DNA of 64,000 nucleotides from Earliella scabrosa (lineage: Eukaryota; Basidiomycota; Agaricomycetes; Polyporales; Polyporaceae): positions 124,001-188,000 of the forward strand of contig JABYQQ010000002.1 of assembly GCA_022605405.1 (NCBI GenBank), read 5' to 3'. How positions within the stretch are numbered: the stretch's first letter is position 1; the number at the start of each line of letters is the position of its first letter. Both the position numbers and the translations under genes were made by a program. Positions 12,403 through 23,956 of the stretch are shown piece after piece. The notes beneath the pieces are model-generated. The model saw nothing but the letters and a program-made list of their open reading frames with translations, was not told the origin of the DNA and searched no databases.

Positions 12403-12609
12403 CTATCCTGTAACCGCTGCGGGAAGATTGAGTGACCGTTGCGTCCAGGTGCTTCTCCCGGTCAAACCTTCGGACATCCCATCTGACAACTTGCCGTCGG
12501 TTGAAACCTCGATGCCTTGCTGTGCGGGCTGTGCACGGAGTTTAGCAGCATCATCCTCAACAGCGTCTGAGGGACTCACTAGCGTCATTGCACCGGTGAA
12601 AAGGGACAT
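12403..12609 (-). pseudogene. Degenerate paralogue of the small one-TM protein gene at 13.1-13.8 kb
   Basis: The minus strand encodes QGIEVSTDGKLS and, in a shifted frame, RRFDREKHLDAT. These match GVDVSAHGLS and KRFDREQYLDAT of the intact gene just upstream, in the same order. The DNA also matches around the end of that exon: GACCGTTGCG, then a 4-base difference, then TCCAGGT. A GTCACT...CCCGCAG intron-like segment follows at the equivalent site. The two matching parts are in different frames, so this looks like a tandem relic. A divergent, still functional gene with another exon is the less likely alternative. Confidence 0.45.
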
Positions 12610-13139
12610 ACATGGCTAAGGCCCACAAAGCCGGAGAAGCTTTGTTCACTATCACGTTGACGATGAGTAAGAGCTTCATACTGTCAGCCGAATGAACCGC
12701 TCGCTCAGAACACAGCTATACTTGGACGTCGGTACAGTCATTCCGGTAGAGCACTCTGCCGTCCCACGCTTGTATTAGACACTGAAAGTGGGGAGTATTG
12801 CGAGAGCGAACGAACAGCAGCAGCGCAAGGCACGGGTGGATAGGATCGAGTAGTCGTTCAGGCTCTCTGGGCGCGTTCATTAGGGACTCGGGGCCCCACA
12901 TAGAGTCTGCGAGTGCCGCGAAAGTTCAGCCCTCCGAAGGTCCACGCCGAACATGGATCTCGCACACACGGCTCGACGTCGTCATCATATCGCGAACACG
13001 ATGGAAGGTCGCTGGTTCCTCTATAATGCTTTAACAGGTGTTACTCATCGCTCAGCAAATTTGATACATCAGCCAGCCAGACTCACAACATCGTATACCA
13101 CCATAAACACAGATCCGCGAAGAGCCTCACGGCAGTCGC

Positions 13140-13817
13140 CTACTCCGTCTCCGACCGCCGCCATTTCCGCCCGCCAAGCGAGCTCCTCTTCTCGAGCGGC
13201 GGCGCCTCGGCGTGCGCGTTGTTCCCCGCGGAGGAAGCGTTGAACGCCTTGATGAAACCACTGCAGAGAAGGAGAAAGAAGGCGCGGAGATCAGCCACCG
13301 TTCGCACCCAGAAACCAGAAAAGTACGGCGTCCGACGCCGCCGCCTGGATGCGCTGTGGGAAGAGATCAATGTAGACGCGGACTGACCGTTGCGTGGCGT
13401 CCAGGTACTGCTCCCGGTCGAACCTCTTGTCGGTCTTCACAGAGAGGCCGTGCGCAGAGACGTCGACGCCCTTGCTTTTTAGCCTGCAATAGCCATCATG
13501 AGGTTGTCAGCACTCGAATGGGAGGAGGGCGCGGGGGTGCGGCTCACGAGTCTTTTGTGGACGCAACCGCTCCTGTCACAGCCTTCTTTGCGTAGAGAAA
13601 GACATATGCAAGGCCTGCGAACACGGAGAGCGTCTGTTAAGTTGACATTGTTGTGCCACAACGTCCGACAGAGATGGTCAGATCGGAATCTGCGTGCAAG
13701 GTACACGGACAGCACGCGCGCACCAAAACGAGGGAGACATAATCGAACCTGTTGGCGCTAACTTCAGCAGGGATACCCAGCGCCTGCCAAGGTACTGCCA
13801 GCTCACCAATTTGCCAT
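13140..13817 (-). CDS. Small single-pass membrane protein, function unknown (112 aa)
   Basis: Five exons, 13817-13807, 13748-13724, 13633-13548, 13483-13388 and 13260-13140, join in phase to 113 codons. The first two coding exons are only 11 and 25 nt. The product begins MANWFDYVSLVLTLSV and continues through FAGLAYVFLYAKKAVTG, giving one hydrophobic segment at about residues 5-28. A charged soluble part follows with KGVDVSAHGLSVKTDKRFDR and QYLDATQRGFIKAFNASSAG, and the C terminus is basic (RKWRRSETE). It resembles a small signal-anchored organelle or ER protein, but I do not recognise the family. All introns have good GT-AG ends. A decayed tandem copy lies just downstream at 12.4-12.6 kb. 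Confidence 0.65.
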
Positions 13818-14190
13818 CGCTTCCGGAGTCTGTGAGTGTGAAGTGTGTGTATGTACGGAAAGGCAAGGTTTGTGCGACTTGTGGTTGAACGTTGAGCGTC
13901 GAAGGTAGGTTGAGGCGGTGGCGGAGTGTGTGCATATTTATGCGGGCGTGGTTCACAGACTGTCAATGCCGAGTTCGGAAGTCATGGAGCCGATGATCTC
14001 CTGTCGCCGAAGGCGGTAAGTACCGCCTCTTACCCCGCCCTTCGGAGAAGTGGAGTTCCGACATTTATATGTAGTACGGCAACGTGCTCTCAATTAGCTG
14101 GAACCTCGCGGTCCAGTAGGCTGAGTTAAGGGTTTGAAACGGAGTCGAAGAACTGATTGTGATCAACATAATGGAAAGGACTTCTGAAAA
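13818..14190. other. Intergenic between the small membrane protein gene and tRNA-Gly
   Basis: No coding frame or RNA fold recognised. It holds the promoter of the minus-strand small protein and the 5' flank of the tRNA. Confidence 0.4.
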
Positions 14191-14261
14191 GCATTCGTGG
14201 TGTAGCGGTAACATTGGGTCTTCCCATGGCCTAGCTCCGGGTTCGACTCCCGGCGGATGCA
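14191..14261 (+). tRNA. tRNA-Gly (anticodon CCC)
   Basis: The acceptor arm GCATTCG pairs with CGGATGC (one G-U). The D arm is GTGT/ACAT with loop AGCGGTA. The anticodon stem GGGTC/GGCCT closes loop TTCCCAT, reading anticodon CCC. The T arm is CCGGG-TTCGACT-CCCGG, the discriminator base is A, and no CCA is encoded. There is no intron. The anticodon stem contains two G-U pairs, so an alternative register reading TCC was considered but leaves a pyrimidine at position 37. Confidence 0.88.
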
Positions 14262-14429
14262 GCAATAGGAGCCGCATGCTTTTTGGCCTGCAATTTGCCA
14301 TTCATCACACGCACTTCACTGTCATAAGTAATTCCAAGGGACGTACATGTCGCAGGGTATCACAACTATAGTCATAAGTACACTCTTCCTGCAGAGGCGC
14401 AGGACCCAAGGCCGTAATGCAGAGCGACG

Positions 14430-16534
14430 TTACCCGAGTCCTAGGATCAGTCCCACCAGATCCTTCCACCCTCGTTTAACCAGCACCCGCATCCCGGCCC
14501 CGTACTCCTCCCCAAGCCACTCCACAAATCGCGCGTCAAGTCCGCTGAACGGACCCAGCTCGAACGACATCACGTCCTTGGGCGTGAGCACGACGGTCTG
14601 CACGCCGGTCAGGGACGACTCGCTCTCGCCTCGGCGTGAAGGCTGCTGCAGGCACTTCCGCGTCTCGAGCAGCGTGGCGAGACGCGAGAGAACTGCGGTC
14701 GTGTTCGTATGGAACGCCTCGAGCAGGGCGAGCGTCGTGAGGATCTGTCGGTCTCGCCTCGCGCTCGAGACGGCCTCCTCATGGACCATCGGCTCCGGGA
14801 TCTTGCTCCGCTCCCCGGGGATGAACATCCCGTCGGACGGGGCAGGCGCCTCCTCCGTCGTGATCTGCGCGTCGCTCTTCCCGCCGGCCCACGTCCACGC
14901 CGACATCGTGCTCGCGCGCCGGAGGGCCCGCGAGGTGCGCCCGTTCGAGAGGGTGCTGCTGCCCGAGGGCCGGCCTTCGATGCCCAAGCCCAGGTTGCGG
15001 ACGTGCGGCTGCGAGCGCGCGCGGGACGCCAGGTCGTCCTCGCCCTCGAGGCGCACGCTACCCCAGTTCTCGGAGCGGCGCGGGGAGCCTTGGTACGGCG
15101 AGCCCGGGTTCTGGTGCTGTCGCCACGCGCCCATCCAGAGGCCTGCACACATGACGCAGACATCCTCGTAGACACGCCAGACGTCTGTCCAGGCGGAGCT
15201 GGTGCTGTTTCGAGGCTTCCCGCTGTGGGAGGAGGGGTCACAGCAGCTGTCGATGCTGTCCTCTGAGTCGAGTTGAAGTATGCGGTCGAGCTCGGTCCAC
15301 TGGCATTAGGGTGAGTACGCGTTCCTTCGAGTACACAATACACGCACCAATCGGACGTCACTCCATGTGAAGCGCACGCTGGACAGCCGGTAGGAGGGTC
15401 CGCGGCCGTTCAGCTGCTCCACGGGCTTGGGTATAGAAAATGCTGGTCGGTTGTTAGGGGTCGCAGACCGCAGGTCTATGAGCAAGTCGTAGTACGCGGG
15501 CTTGTCGAGGAAGATGGAATCGGTTGTGCACGCGATCCAGCCACGCCCTGACTTGCTTTCGTATTCGAGCTTGTCGAGGTCATTGAGCGTAACCATGCCG
15601 AGCACCTTCACACCAGCGGTGCTCTTGCCCTTGAGCCGTCGTGGCTCGTCTTCGTCCTCCTCGTCACCATAGGCGGACACGAGCTCGCTGACCTGCTCTT
15701 GGTAGCATGTGTCGGCAGCGACCTGGCATAGAATGCATGCCGCCTCGACAGGGGGTAATGTGATAACAAGCACGCGACGGCGGCCGAGGATATGCTTGTA
15801 GAGAGTCAACGCAGAAGGACCGAGGATGCGGAGGAGGTGCGGCAGATGAACGGTGGGTGAGTAGTCCGACAGAGGACCCTGCAGCTCCGAGTCCCACCCG
15901 TCCCAGGTGCGCGACGAGCTAGCAACATTTGAGTCTCGTACCTTGCGCTCGTCAAAAAAAGCTCGCGCGGGATCCCAGTCGCTCTCCACCGGCTCCAATG
16001 TATCGCGGTCCTCCAGCGACGTATAAATAGAGTTAACGAGCTCCTTGAGAGCAGCGACGTGCCGCCACGGGCGAGCGCGGGGAGACTTGGCAAGCAGAAT
16101 TCCGAGAGAGGATAGACGGAAGCCGCGGTGGCCGTCCTCAGAGGTCCGCCGCCTACGGAAGACGCAGACGCCTTGGTGGTCGTCCTTGGTGAAGTAGCTA
16201 CCGAGAGGGGTTAGAAACATGCTACCGCAAGTCCGGGGATCACGTACACGACGTCGCGCTCTATTAGATGCAGCCCGCTTGGAAGACAGCTGAACTCGAC
16301 ATGCGAGAGGTCCAAGTCTGCGCGCCAACATCAATCACGAGCTTCAAGTGGTACCTGACGCAGTCGTACCTTCTGAGGCTTTGAGGGACCAGTCTATGAT
16401 GTTGCCCTGTGTTCGGTGGAATGACGCATGGAAAATGGCGACTGTGCGCGGGTTTGAAAGTGGAAATAGCGTCACAAAACGAGATACACACCGAGGTCGT
16501 GAGGAATAGAGTCTCCCGAGTCTGGGGAATGCAT
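14430..16534 (-). CDS. DENND11/LCHN-like DENN-family protein (about 634 aa)
   Basis: Five exons, 16534-16492, 16441-16370, 16317-16248, 16197-15348 and 15299-14430, join in phase to 635 codons. The N-terminal DENN-like part reads VAIFHASFHRTQGNIIDW, VEFSCLPSGLHLIERDVVY, YFTKDDHQGVCVFRRRR and RPWRHVAALKELV. The middle has LYKHILGRRRVLVITLPPVE, and the C terminus ends with FELGPFSGLDARFVEWLGEE and a VLVKRGWKDLVGLILGLG tail. This order matches fungal proteins carrying the DUF2347 (DENND11/LCHN) and DUF4484 regions. DENN proteins usually act as Rab GEFs or membrane-trafficking factors; the substrate here is unknown. The gene is divergent from the SAC3 gene, with 441 bp between the two starts. Confidence 0.82.
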
Positions 16535-16975
16535 GAGCGTGTGCGCTCTGGGTTATGTACGCGCCGCCAGACTGAAGAAAAATGTACAGAATTAGGGTCG
16601 CCGCCCTCAAGAGTCGCCCAGTGCGTCGGTCGTGCAGAATTGAGAAGTGCTCGCGGTCGTCGTGGTCGTTGTTAACGTCTGCAGGACAGGAAGCGCCTTG
16701 CCCGGCCGGTGCTGAGTCAGCAGAAATGCCTTTTCGAGGCAAGCCAGTCACTGACAGTCGGCGCCTACTCGCTCTTGTCTTCGCACCCGCTTTGCACCAA
16801 CTTGCCTTCCTCCTTGCCGTCCTCGTTCTCGCTTCTGTCCTCATTTCTGACCCTCTCTCTCACCTACTGACGCCATACGACACGTATCTCTACTGACTAC
16901 ACTGGAACTCGCGTTTACGACCTCACGACTACGACACTAGGGCCAGTTGTGTCCACAACCACGTACGGCGCCACA

Positions 16976-19900
16976 ATGATGCACATCCAGGGTGCAGCAG
17001 CCGACAAGCCTCGACGACCATTGCATTCGAAGAACAGGAAGTGGGTAGCTGGGCAAGGCGACAGCAAGAACGGGCACTCGAGCGATGGAGAGCGTTGGGA
17101 GCGTGGAGGTCATCGTCGGCGCGGTCGCGGTCGTGGGGGGCCCCCGCACTACGGTACCCATTTGTCGGTGCCCTCTGACTCGCACGATGATGGCACCAGT
17201 GCCACGGAAGATGAAGGAGTCAGCGGAGACAGTGGTCATGAGGATGAGGCGGATCCAGCTCAGCCTGAGCCAGAGACACCCGAAGAGCGAGAGAAGTTCT
17301 ATCAAGAGGTATGTAGGCATCTGGCTACGCTGAAGGCTCTAGCATGTGCGAGGTTGGGTCACTTGGTGTACTGTGCTCCCGCAATAGCACCTGTACCTGT
17401 GTGTACACACTGTCGTTCATGTCTCACAATGTATACTGTGACTCTGTCTATCGTGATGCATCGCGCTCTCTCCTGCTCGTTTGATTTCAATGACGTGTCT
17501 GACCGCTCTACCCAGCTTGTGAAGCAACGGGAAGCTGAACGCAAGCGCGCAATCGCGGAAGGCAAGATGGATGACCCCCTTGTCCCGAAACGACTTGACG
17601 AAGCCATTACCATGGTCGGCACTTGTATGGACATGTGCCCGAGGTTCGAGCGGTACCGGAGGGAACGGGAGAACAATCTTGACAAGTGGGAAGTCGTACG
17701 TGTATAGTCGTTTTGGTTTCGCATGCCGTTCTCTTGGGCTACTGAAGTTTGGGAGGTCGGGTCTGGTCAACTCAGGTGCGTACGTCTTGTGCAGTCATCT
17801 CCAGACATGGTGGATCTTTTTGATGCCAATAGATCACAGTTGACCTGCGCTCCCTCGAAGGGCGACATGCGGCGGCCTTCATTCCCATATGCGCAGTCGC
17901 AATGGGATGTCGGATCCTGACTCGACCACGCTCGACCTTCCAAGCTTCGCTCTGTCGGTCGTTCGATGTGCGCTAATGATCTTCAAGATTCCGGGCACGA
18001 AAAGGGTGGACCATAAACGCGCTGTCAAGATCTACGAACGTGCGGCGGGTGACAAGACCCTTCCATCGGACTTGCGGCCTCCTCCCGTTCTCAAGGTTCG
18101 TACATGGCCCTCGAAGTGTTACAAGTTCATATACATAACCCATCCGATCGTTTCAGAAAACGCTCGACTACCTCTTCCACGATCTACTCATGAGAGGAGG
18201 CTTCACACAAACCTACACCTTCATTCGTGACCGGTCGCGCGCCGTACGGAACGACTTCACGATGCAACACGAGACCGGCCCCATTGCGATCGAATGCCAC
18301 GACCGTTGTGCCCGCTTCCACATATTGGCGTTGCATCTAGAGCGCGAGAACTCTAAGTTTTCAGTCGCACTAGAAGAGCAACAGTTGATGAACAGTGAGT
18401 TTTCCGACCGTCAACTTGCACCTGATCTCACCTGTCTGTTGCACAGCCCTGCAGAGTCTCAAAGAGTTCTACGAAGATCAACGAGGGCGCTACCAGTCCC
18501 CGACTGAGCTCGAAATGCGCGTGTATCATCGGCTCATCCACATCCGCGATCAAAAGGAGCGTCACGAAGAAATCCCAGACGACATCCGCAACCATCCGGT
18601 GTTTCGTCTCACCACCGAATTCAGGCTTCGCGTGCAAGCCAAAAGCGCACCTATCACGAAGATCTCGAAACTTGTCGTCGACGACGAGGCAATGCAGATC
18701 TTCTCGCAACTCGCAGCCGTCCTACGGGAGCAGAACAACGTCGTCATGATCTACCTCGTCGCATGCATCATGGAGAGGCTCTTTGGGAAAGACTGCATTG
18801 ACGACATCGAAGGCATCCGTGGCGACCTGAGCATTCCCGAGATCATCGACGGAATCTCAAAGCCTCTACCAGACGCTACCTCGACCGCGGATGAGGAGAC
18901 TTACATGGAGAGCCCGGCGACTATCACAGAGGAAATGACTGAGATCGAGGAGGACTCCGCCCCGGAACCTCCGCAGCCTCCACCTGTCGCGAAGAGCGCG
19001 ACGGAATGGCTCACAAACAACTTTGGCCAGCCTCCTGCCCCCGCAGCTTCCTCCGCGCAGAGCGTATTCTCTCCAGCCACGGCGCCTGCGCCTCCCACCG
19101 CGCCCTTCGCTAAATCCGCCTTCTCGGGCTTGGCTACAAGCTCATCTAGTCCCTCGGCATTCGGTACAGCGTCCGCCGGATCTGCCTTTGGAAATCTCAC
19201 CACCAAATCTAGTGCGTTTGGCGGGGCAACGTTTGGACCCTCTCCGAGTTCATCATCATCCTCATCCATCTTCAATGGGATCGGTAGCGCGCCAAAGTCT
19301 GCGTTCGGTGCCCCCGCCAGCGCTTTTGGTCAGCCCACTGCTGGTCCTTCATCCTCTCAACCGTCTGCGCAGCTTGAGCAGGCTCGTGCACCTGTATCGG
19401 CGCAACCGACCTGGACCGCAAGCCCTTCCATCTTCGGGAACACGTCTACCGCCCCTCAACTCCCACCATCCAACTCCGCTCTCTCTAATGGCACTCCTCC
19501 CAAGGTGCCCATCCTCAATCCATTTGCACCAAGCTTTGTCCCACCGCCGCAGGCGAGCTCGGTTGCGTCTCCTACTCAATCCTCCACTGCAAAGCCAGTG
19601 CCGGGACCGGAACAACCGGCGTTCTCGACCAACATATTCGCTCCTCCACCATCGGCGGCAGCGCCTTCGAAGGCACCAGCCGCCTCATTATCCGGAGACA
19701 TCTTCAGCATACCGTTAGTGCCTCCCTCGCAACCGACAGCATCCTCTACATCTCCACAACCCCCACCTTCCGAAGAACCTACACGTCAGCAGACACCTCC
19801 CCCTGCTACAGAGACTCCTTCTCGCATCATTGAGCGGCAACAGACGCTATGGGATCTACCGGGTTCATCGTCACCTTTCTCCCGTCTCAAGGAGGATAGA

Positions 19901-22354
19901 ATGACTTTCACCCCGCAGCCTGGTTCTGATGCCGAACCACGGACTCCCATCTCCCCAACTGCACCTCCACCCGCACTTGGCAGAGTCCCCACCATCGCGC
20001 TGCCTCCCACTCCGACACAACGATGGTTCGATCCGTCATCGCAATCGTCTGAGTCGGACATCGCTTTGTCACGAAAGCGATCGCTTCTCCATTTCCCTTC
20101 CATCACGATGCCCACACCATCCGCGTCCGAGATCCTGAGTCCCATCCATGTCACCACACCTACACCCGGACTCCACGCCCCATCTGCGAGCGGGGGCCCA
20201 TCACCCTTGTACCAGTCACATGTTCCTCCCGCGGAGACCCAGCCAGCATCCTCTTCCACCTCTGCGTCCGCGTCCGGATCCACTCGGCCTCCCTTGCCAG
20301 CACCTATCGCCAGGAAGTCTTCGGGCCCGAAACCCGTGCTTGAGATCCAAACGAACGGCATCTCTCCGCCTTCGAGCAAGGGCAAAGCGAAGGAGACCCA
20401 AGCGGACCTCGACACCAAGGCAGCCAATTTTCTCCGCGGGAGTCTCCTCGTCAGGCACTGCTGGGAGACCTGGCGGAACCGGCGCGAGACGACCAAGGCG
20501 TGGGTCGAGGCGTGCAAGCGCAGCGAGATCTACAAGGACAAGGTCCAGCGCGGGCGGATCCCGGCGACGATGAGCGCGAGCGTGATGCGGGAGAAGCCGG
20601 ATCAGTCGCTGAAGAAACGCAGAATCTCAGCTCCTACGGAACTTGCCACCTCGCAGATACGGCGGCTGAAGCGGCGCAAGTCGAATCAGTTCGCGCAGCC
20701 CCTGACGGACGAAGCCCTCGCGCGGCGACTGCAGGAGGTATGTCGATGTCTCTCCGCCATTGTGTACGGCGACTCATCACGCGTTTGCAGAACTACGATG
20801 AGAACGAGAAACGATGGGCACAGGGCTCATTCCGTCAGACTGTCCTCGACATCTTGAAGAGCAGACTGCAACCGGGCGCCGAGCTGCCCGAGTGGTGTCT
20901 ATGGCTGTCTCTCAACTCGGAGAACGACAAGACGGCGATCTGGCTCGAGCACAAGTTCGATGTGCCTTCGTCTGGGTTCTGGGTTTCTGAGAATGTGTTC
21001 TCCATTCCTGCGTTTGAGAAGCCCGAGGCGCAAGGCTCTCCTGGTCTCGTCGTGTTCGAGCGGACACCCTTGGAGGGTGTTGACGATGAGATCGAGCGGT
21101 ACGTGCTCCCTCCCGAGTCGCGATACGAACTATGTTCTCATCCATTAACGCAGGAAATATCGTGTCCTCGATGACTGTGCGCGCCTTCGCGACGTCATCA
21201 ACGCTTTCCCGCCGGAAGACCAAAGGCATTACATTCCTTGCCTTCTCGTCATCAACTGGTCGGAAGACGAGGACACGGCTAAGACAATGGATCTGATCGA
21301 CATGGTGAGTATTGTCATGCGCTCGATCTCGTCCTTCTCTGACACTCCTCCGTAGACCCACAAGCTGGTGCGCGACGGCGTTATCAAACACGTCTCCTAT
21401 TTCAACGTCGCAGCAACCACCAAGGAACTTGATAAGAAGTTTGCCGATCTCCTCGCTCTTGCACCGCTGGAAACCGATGACCGGCTATGCATTGAACTCG
21501 GCTGGAAAGGTCAGTCAGAGAGCCTTATTGCCGATTGTCCAAGCACGAGCTCATCTGGTTGTGTAGACGTTCGCAGGTTGTTCGTCGCGCCTGTCGAAAC
21601 AACCATATCCGACCTTCTCGATACGTGCTGGCCCAATGATGAGTGTACGTCCATACGCTTTGTGCTTGTGGATGGAGATTAACCAACAAGATATTCTAGT
21701 CGATTGGGTCAGGTACGACCGCGTGGTGTCGTCAATTGGGGAAATCTTGAACTCGGCGCTTCGAGCCATCCTTGGCCTCTTCAATGACACCCCATCTTAC
21801 GTCTCGGTCGAGATTCCTGAAGAAATCCAGCAACCGGGCCTCATGGGAAGAGGTCAGTGAATATTTCTCGTCGACGTCCAACCATATGCTGATGCCTAGC
21901 AGGGTATGCGACCGGCCAATTCACCGACGCTCTAGGGAGGCTCTTGCTGTCCTCTGCGCAGGAGCTGGTCGGCTCAAGACTGGCCTCGCCCGTGGTCGTC
22001 TCGAAGGAGCTAGTGGACGTCGCCGTACAATCGGTCCAGAAAGTGATCGAGACCCACACACAGAGGCTTCGCCAGCTCGCAGCTGATGCTGCTCTGCGCG
22101 CCTCGCTCGGACCTTCTCCCAAGCGCCCTGCGTCCGACGAGGATCTCCGCCTTAGCAGCTCCAGCTCCTTCAAGAGGTTGCGTCCCTCGCCCTCCGAAGC
22201 AGACGTCATCGACGTCGACGCTGAGCGGGACGGCGTGTCCGCCTCCCCGCCCCCGAGCACGTCGGGGGCGACGGACAGCAGCGAGAGGCCGATCGTGACG
22301 GTCGCGATGCTCCGCGCGCTTACGAGGGAGATGCTCAACACCTATGGCAAATAG
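16976..22354 (+). CDS. SAC3: SAC3/GANP-family mRNA export factor (about 1481 aa)
   Basis: Eleven exons: 16976-17308, 17516-17695, 17988-18095, 18157-18394, 18447-20737, 20791-21098, 21154-21304, 21356-21509, 21567-21644, 21700-21852 and 21903-22354, joining in phase to 1482 codons. An RG-rich N-terminal stretch is followed by the SAC3/GANP domain: the signature GTCMDMCPRFERYRRE, then IPGTKRVDHKRAVKIYERAA, FIRDRSRAVRNDF and HDRCARFHILALHLE. Residues of about 490-600 form a SAFG/FG-like low-complexity region. A helical WETWRNRRETTKAW segment near 960 may be the Cdc31/Sus1-binding region (inference). The part after residue 1000 resembles the conserved C-terminal region of GANP-like proteins (PEWCLWLSLNSENDK, CLLVINWSED). 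Yeast Sac3 scaffolds TREX-2 at the nuclear pore and couples transcription to export. The 292-nt second intron is the least certain boundary. Confidence 0.88.
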
Positions 22355-22842
22355 GGCGAGGGAAGGAGATGAGCGAAATTCGGTGCTCGTCGTCGCGATC
22401 TGGACGGTGTTCGCTAGCGGATGGGACCTGCTTCTGTTACCTGTAGTTTGGATATCTATCGTGCTGTGCAACTGTTTTCCCTAGATCTGTTGGTTTCGAA
22501 TGTCGAGTACTGTTTAGACGGGATGACCGTCGTGCTACAATCATATCGTTGCGCTGTAGCCGCACTGTGGTCCTCGAGACAGCCAGACCGTCACGGTGAC
22601 ACTTAGGAGCCAGTCGATGGACAGGGGCATCGGTCCTCCAACCTACTTTGTTCGCTCCGTTAGTGCCTCCGGGCTCAGGCTTGGAAGGGTTGGTATGATT
22701 TCGAGACGCAACGCGATGTGTCACGACTGCCTCTCATTGCTTCTGCTAGACTTGCGAACATGAGACTTCTATCATGTACCACGAACAAAATTGACCGCCA
22801 GGATCAAGGACAGGGCGCTCGGCGTCCGTACTAGTTCTGCAT
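22355..22842. other. Convergent 3' intergenic region
   Basis: 488 bp between the 3' ends of the SAC3 gene (+) and the secreted Ser-rich gene (-). No gene recognised; it holds the two 3' untranslated regions. Confidence 0.5.
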
Positions 22843-23956
22843 CTACAAGAGCGGCGTGTCGGACGCGGGGACGACGTCGGGCGACGAAGGGGCGATGGGT
22901 TTCAAGTCCGGTGGAGGAACTGATGGCGCCGAGACGAGTGAGGACGTCGAGGGGCCCGAAGGCTTCGTCGGGATCGCAGGAGTGGAGAGTGTCGCGGACA
23001 CCGAGGGCGCACTCGGAGACATAGCGGGCATGCTGGGGAGGAGGACCTCGACCGCACTCGAGTTGGGCAGAATGGGTGGTGCACTGACTGCGGGAGCCGC
23101 GGGATTGGGAGTAGCAGGTGCGCTTGTAGGGACCGAAGGGAGGTCTGCGCCCGGAGTCGAAGACCCACTGAGGGTGGGTGCAGAGGGAGTGCCAATGCTG
23201 GAGGTGGTAGAGGGCGCGCTGACGTCCGGCGTAGAAGGTGCACCGTTAACGTCTGGAATGGAAGGGGACATCGAGGGCACTGCAAGCAGCAGGGGAACGC
23301 TCGATGGAGCGTTTGCGTCGGGAGCGGCGGATTCGTTGACTGGTGCCGACGGGATGCTCGTGCTGGGAGTTGGTGCGCTGACATCCGGAGCAGCAGGTGT
23401 GCTCGCATCGGATGGTGAAGGTACGCTGATGTTGGGGATGGAGGGCGCGACCACAGGAGCAGAAGGTATCTCGGTGATCGCGTCTGATGGCGCGCTCAGC
23501 GCACCTGTACTGACACCGGGGACAGTAACAGGGGTGGTGGCACTGGGAGCATCGGACGGCGCGATGAGGGTGCCAGTCGGGAGCACGGGTGCGCTCAGGC
23601 TCTTGGCCGGGGCAGAGGGTGCGCTGGTGTTTGGCGTTGCGATTGTACCAATGGACGCCGAGGGTGTCTCCGACAGGACTGGCACAAATGGCGAGGGAGT
23701 ACCTGCCAAGGGGAGTGTGGGAGCGCTGCTTGAAGGGACAGCAGGGGGGCTCTCCGAAGGGACTGTGGGTGTGATGGTCGGGGTGTTACGAATAAGGCCA
23801 GGAGCGACAACGCCTGCAAAGTGTCCGTCAGTCATGAATCTGGAGCGCAAGCTTGGGATGGAGATGCTCACCGTCCCGCTTGATAGGAGAAGCCTCGACG
23901 CCAGCGCACGCGGCGAAGACGAAGATGGCGAGAGTGGTGAACTTGGTGCCGATCAT
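22843..23956 (-). CDS. Secreted Ser/Pro/Ala/Thr-rich protein (351 aa)
   Basis: Two exons, 23956-23872 and 23813-22843, join in phase to 352 codons. Residues 1-23 are a classic signal peptide (MIGTKFTTLAIFVFAACAGVEA), followed by SPIKRD with a Kex2-type KR site. The mature protein is almost entirely Ser, Pro, Ala, Thr and Val in imperfect repeats of the kind APSxPDVSAPS and SAPTxPxP, about 5-10 residues per unit. It has no Cys-rich or catalytic domain and no C-terminal hydrophobic GPI signal. Such proteins are usually heavily O-glycosylated wall or matrix components (inference). The opposite strand is also open for 392 codons over this region; I judge that a by-product of the repetitive codon pattern because only the minus strand gives a signal peptide and a proper intron. 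Confidence 0.75.

Noticed and set aside
13940..14110. Possible 5S rRNA (GCCGAGTTCGGAAG-like word)
   Set aside because: The surrounding sequence lacks the conserved 5S A/C box and the paired arms.
14609..15361. 250-codon Arg/Ala-rich minus-strand frame within the DENND11-like gene
   Set aside because: It is a +1 shadow of exon 5, with biased Arg/Ala/Pro composition and no motifs.
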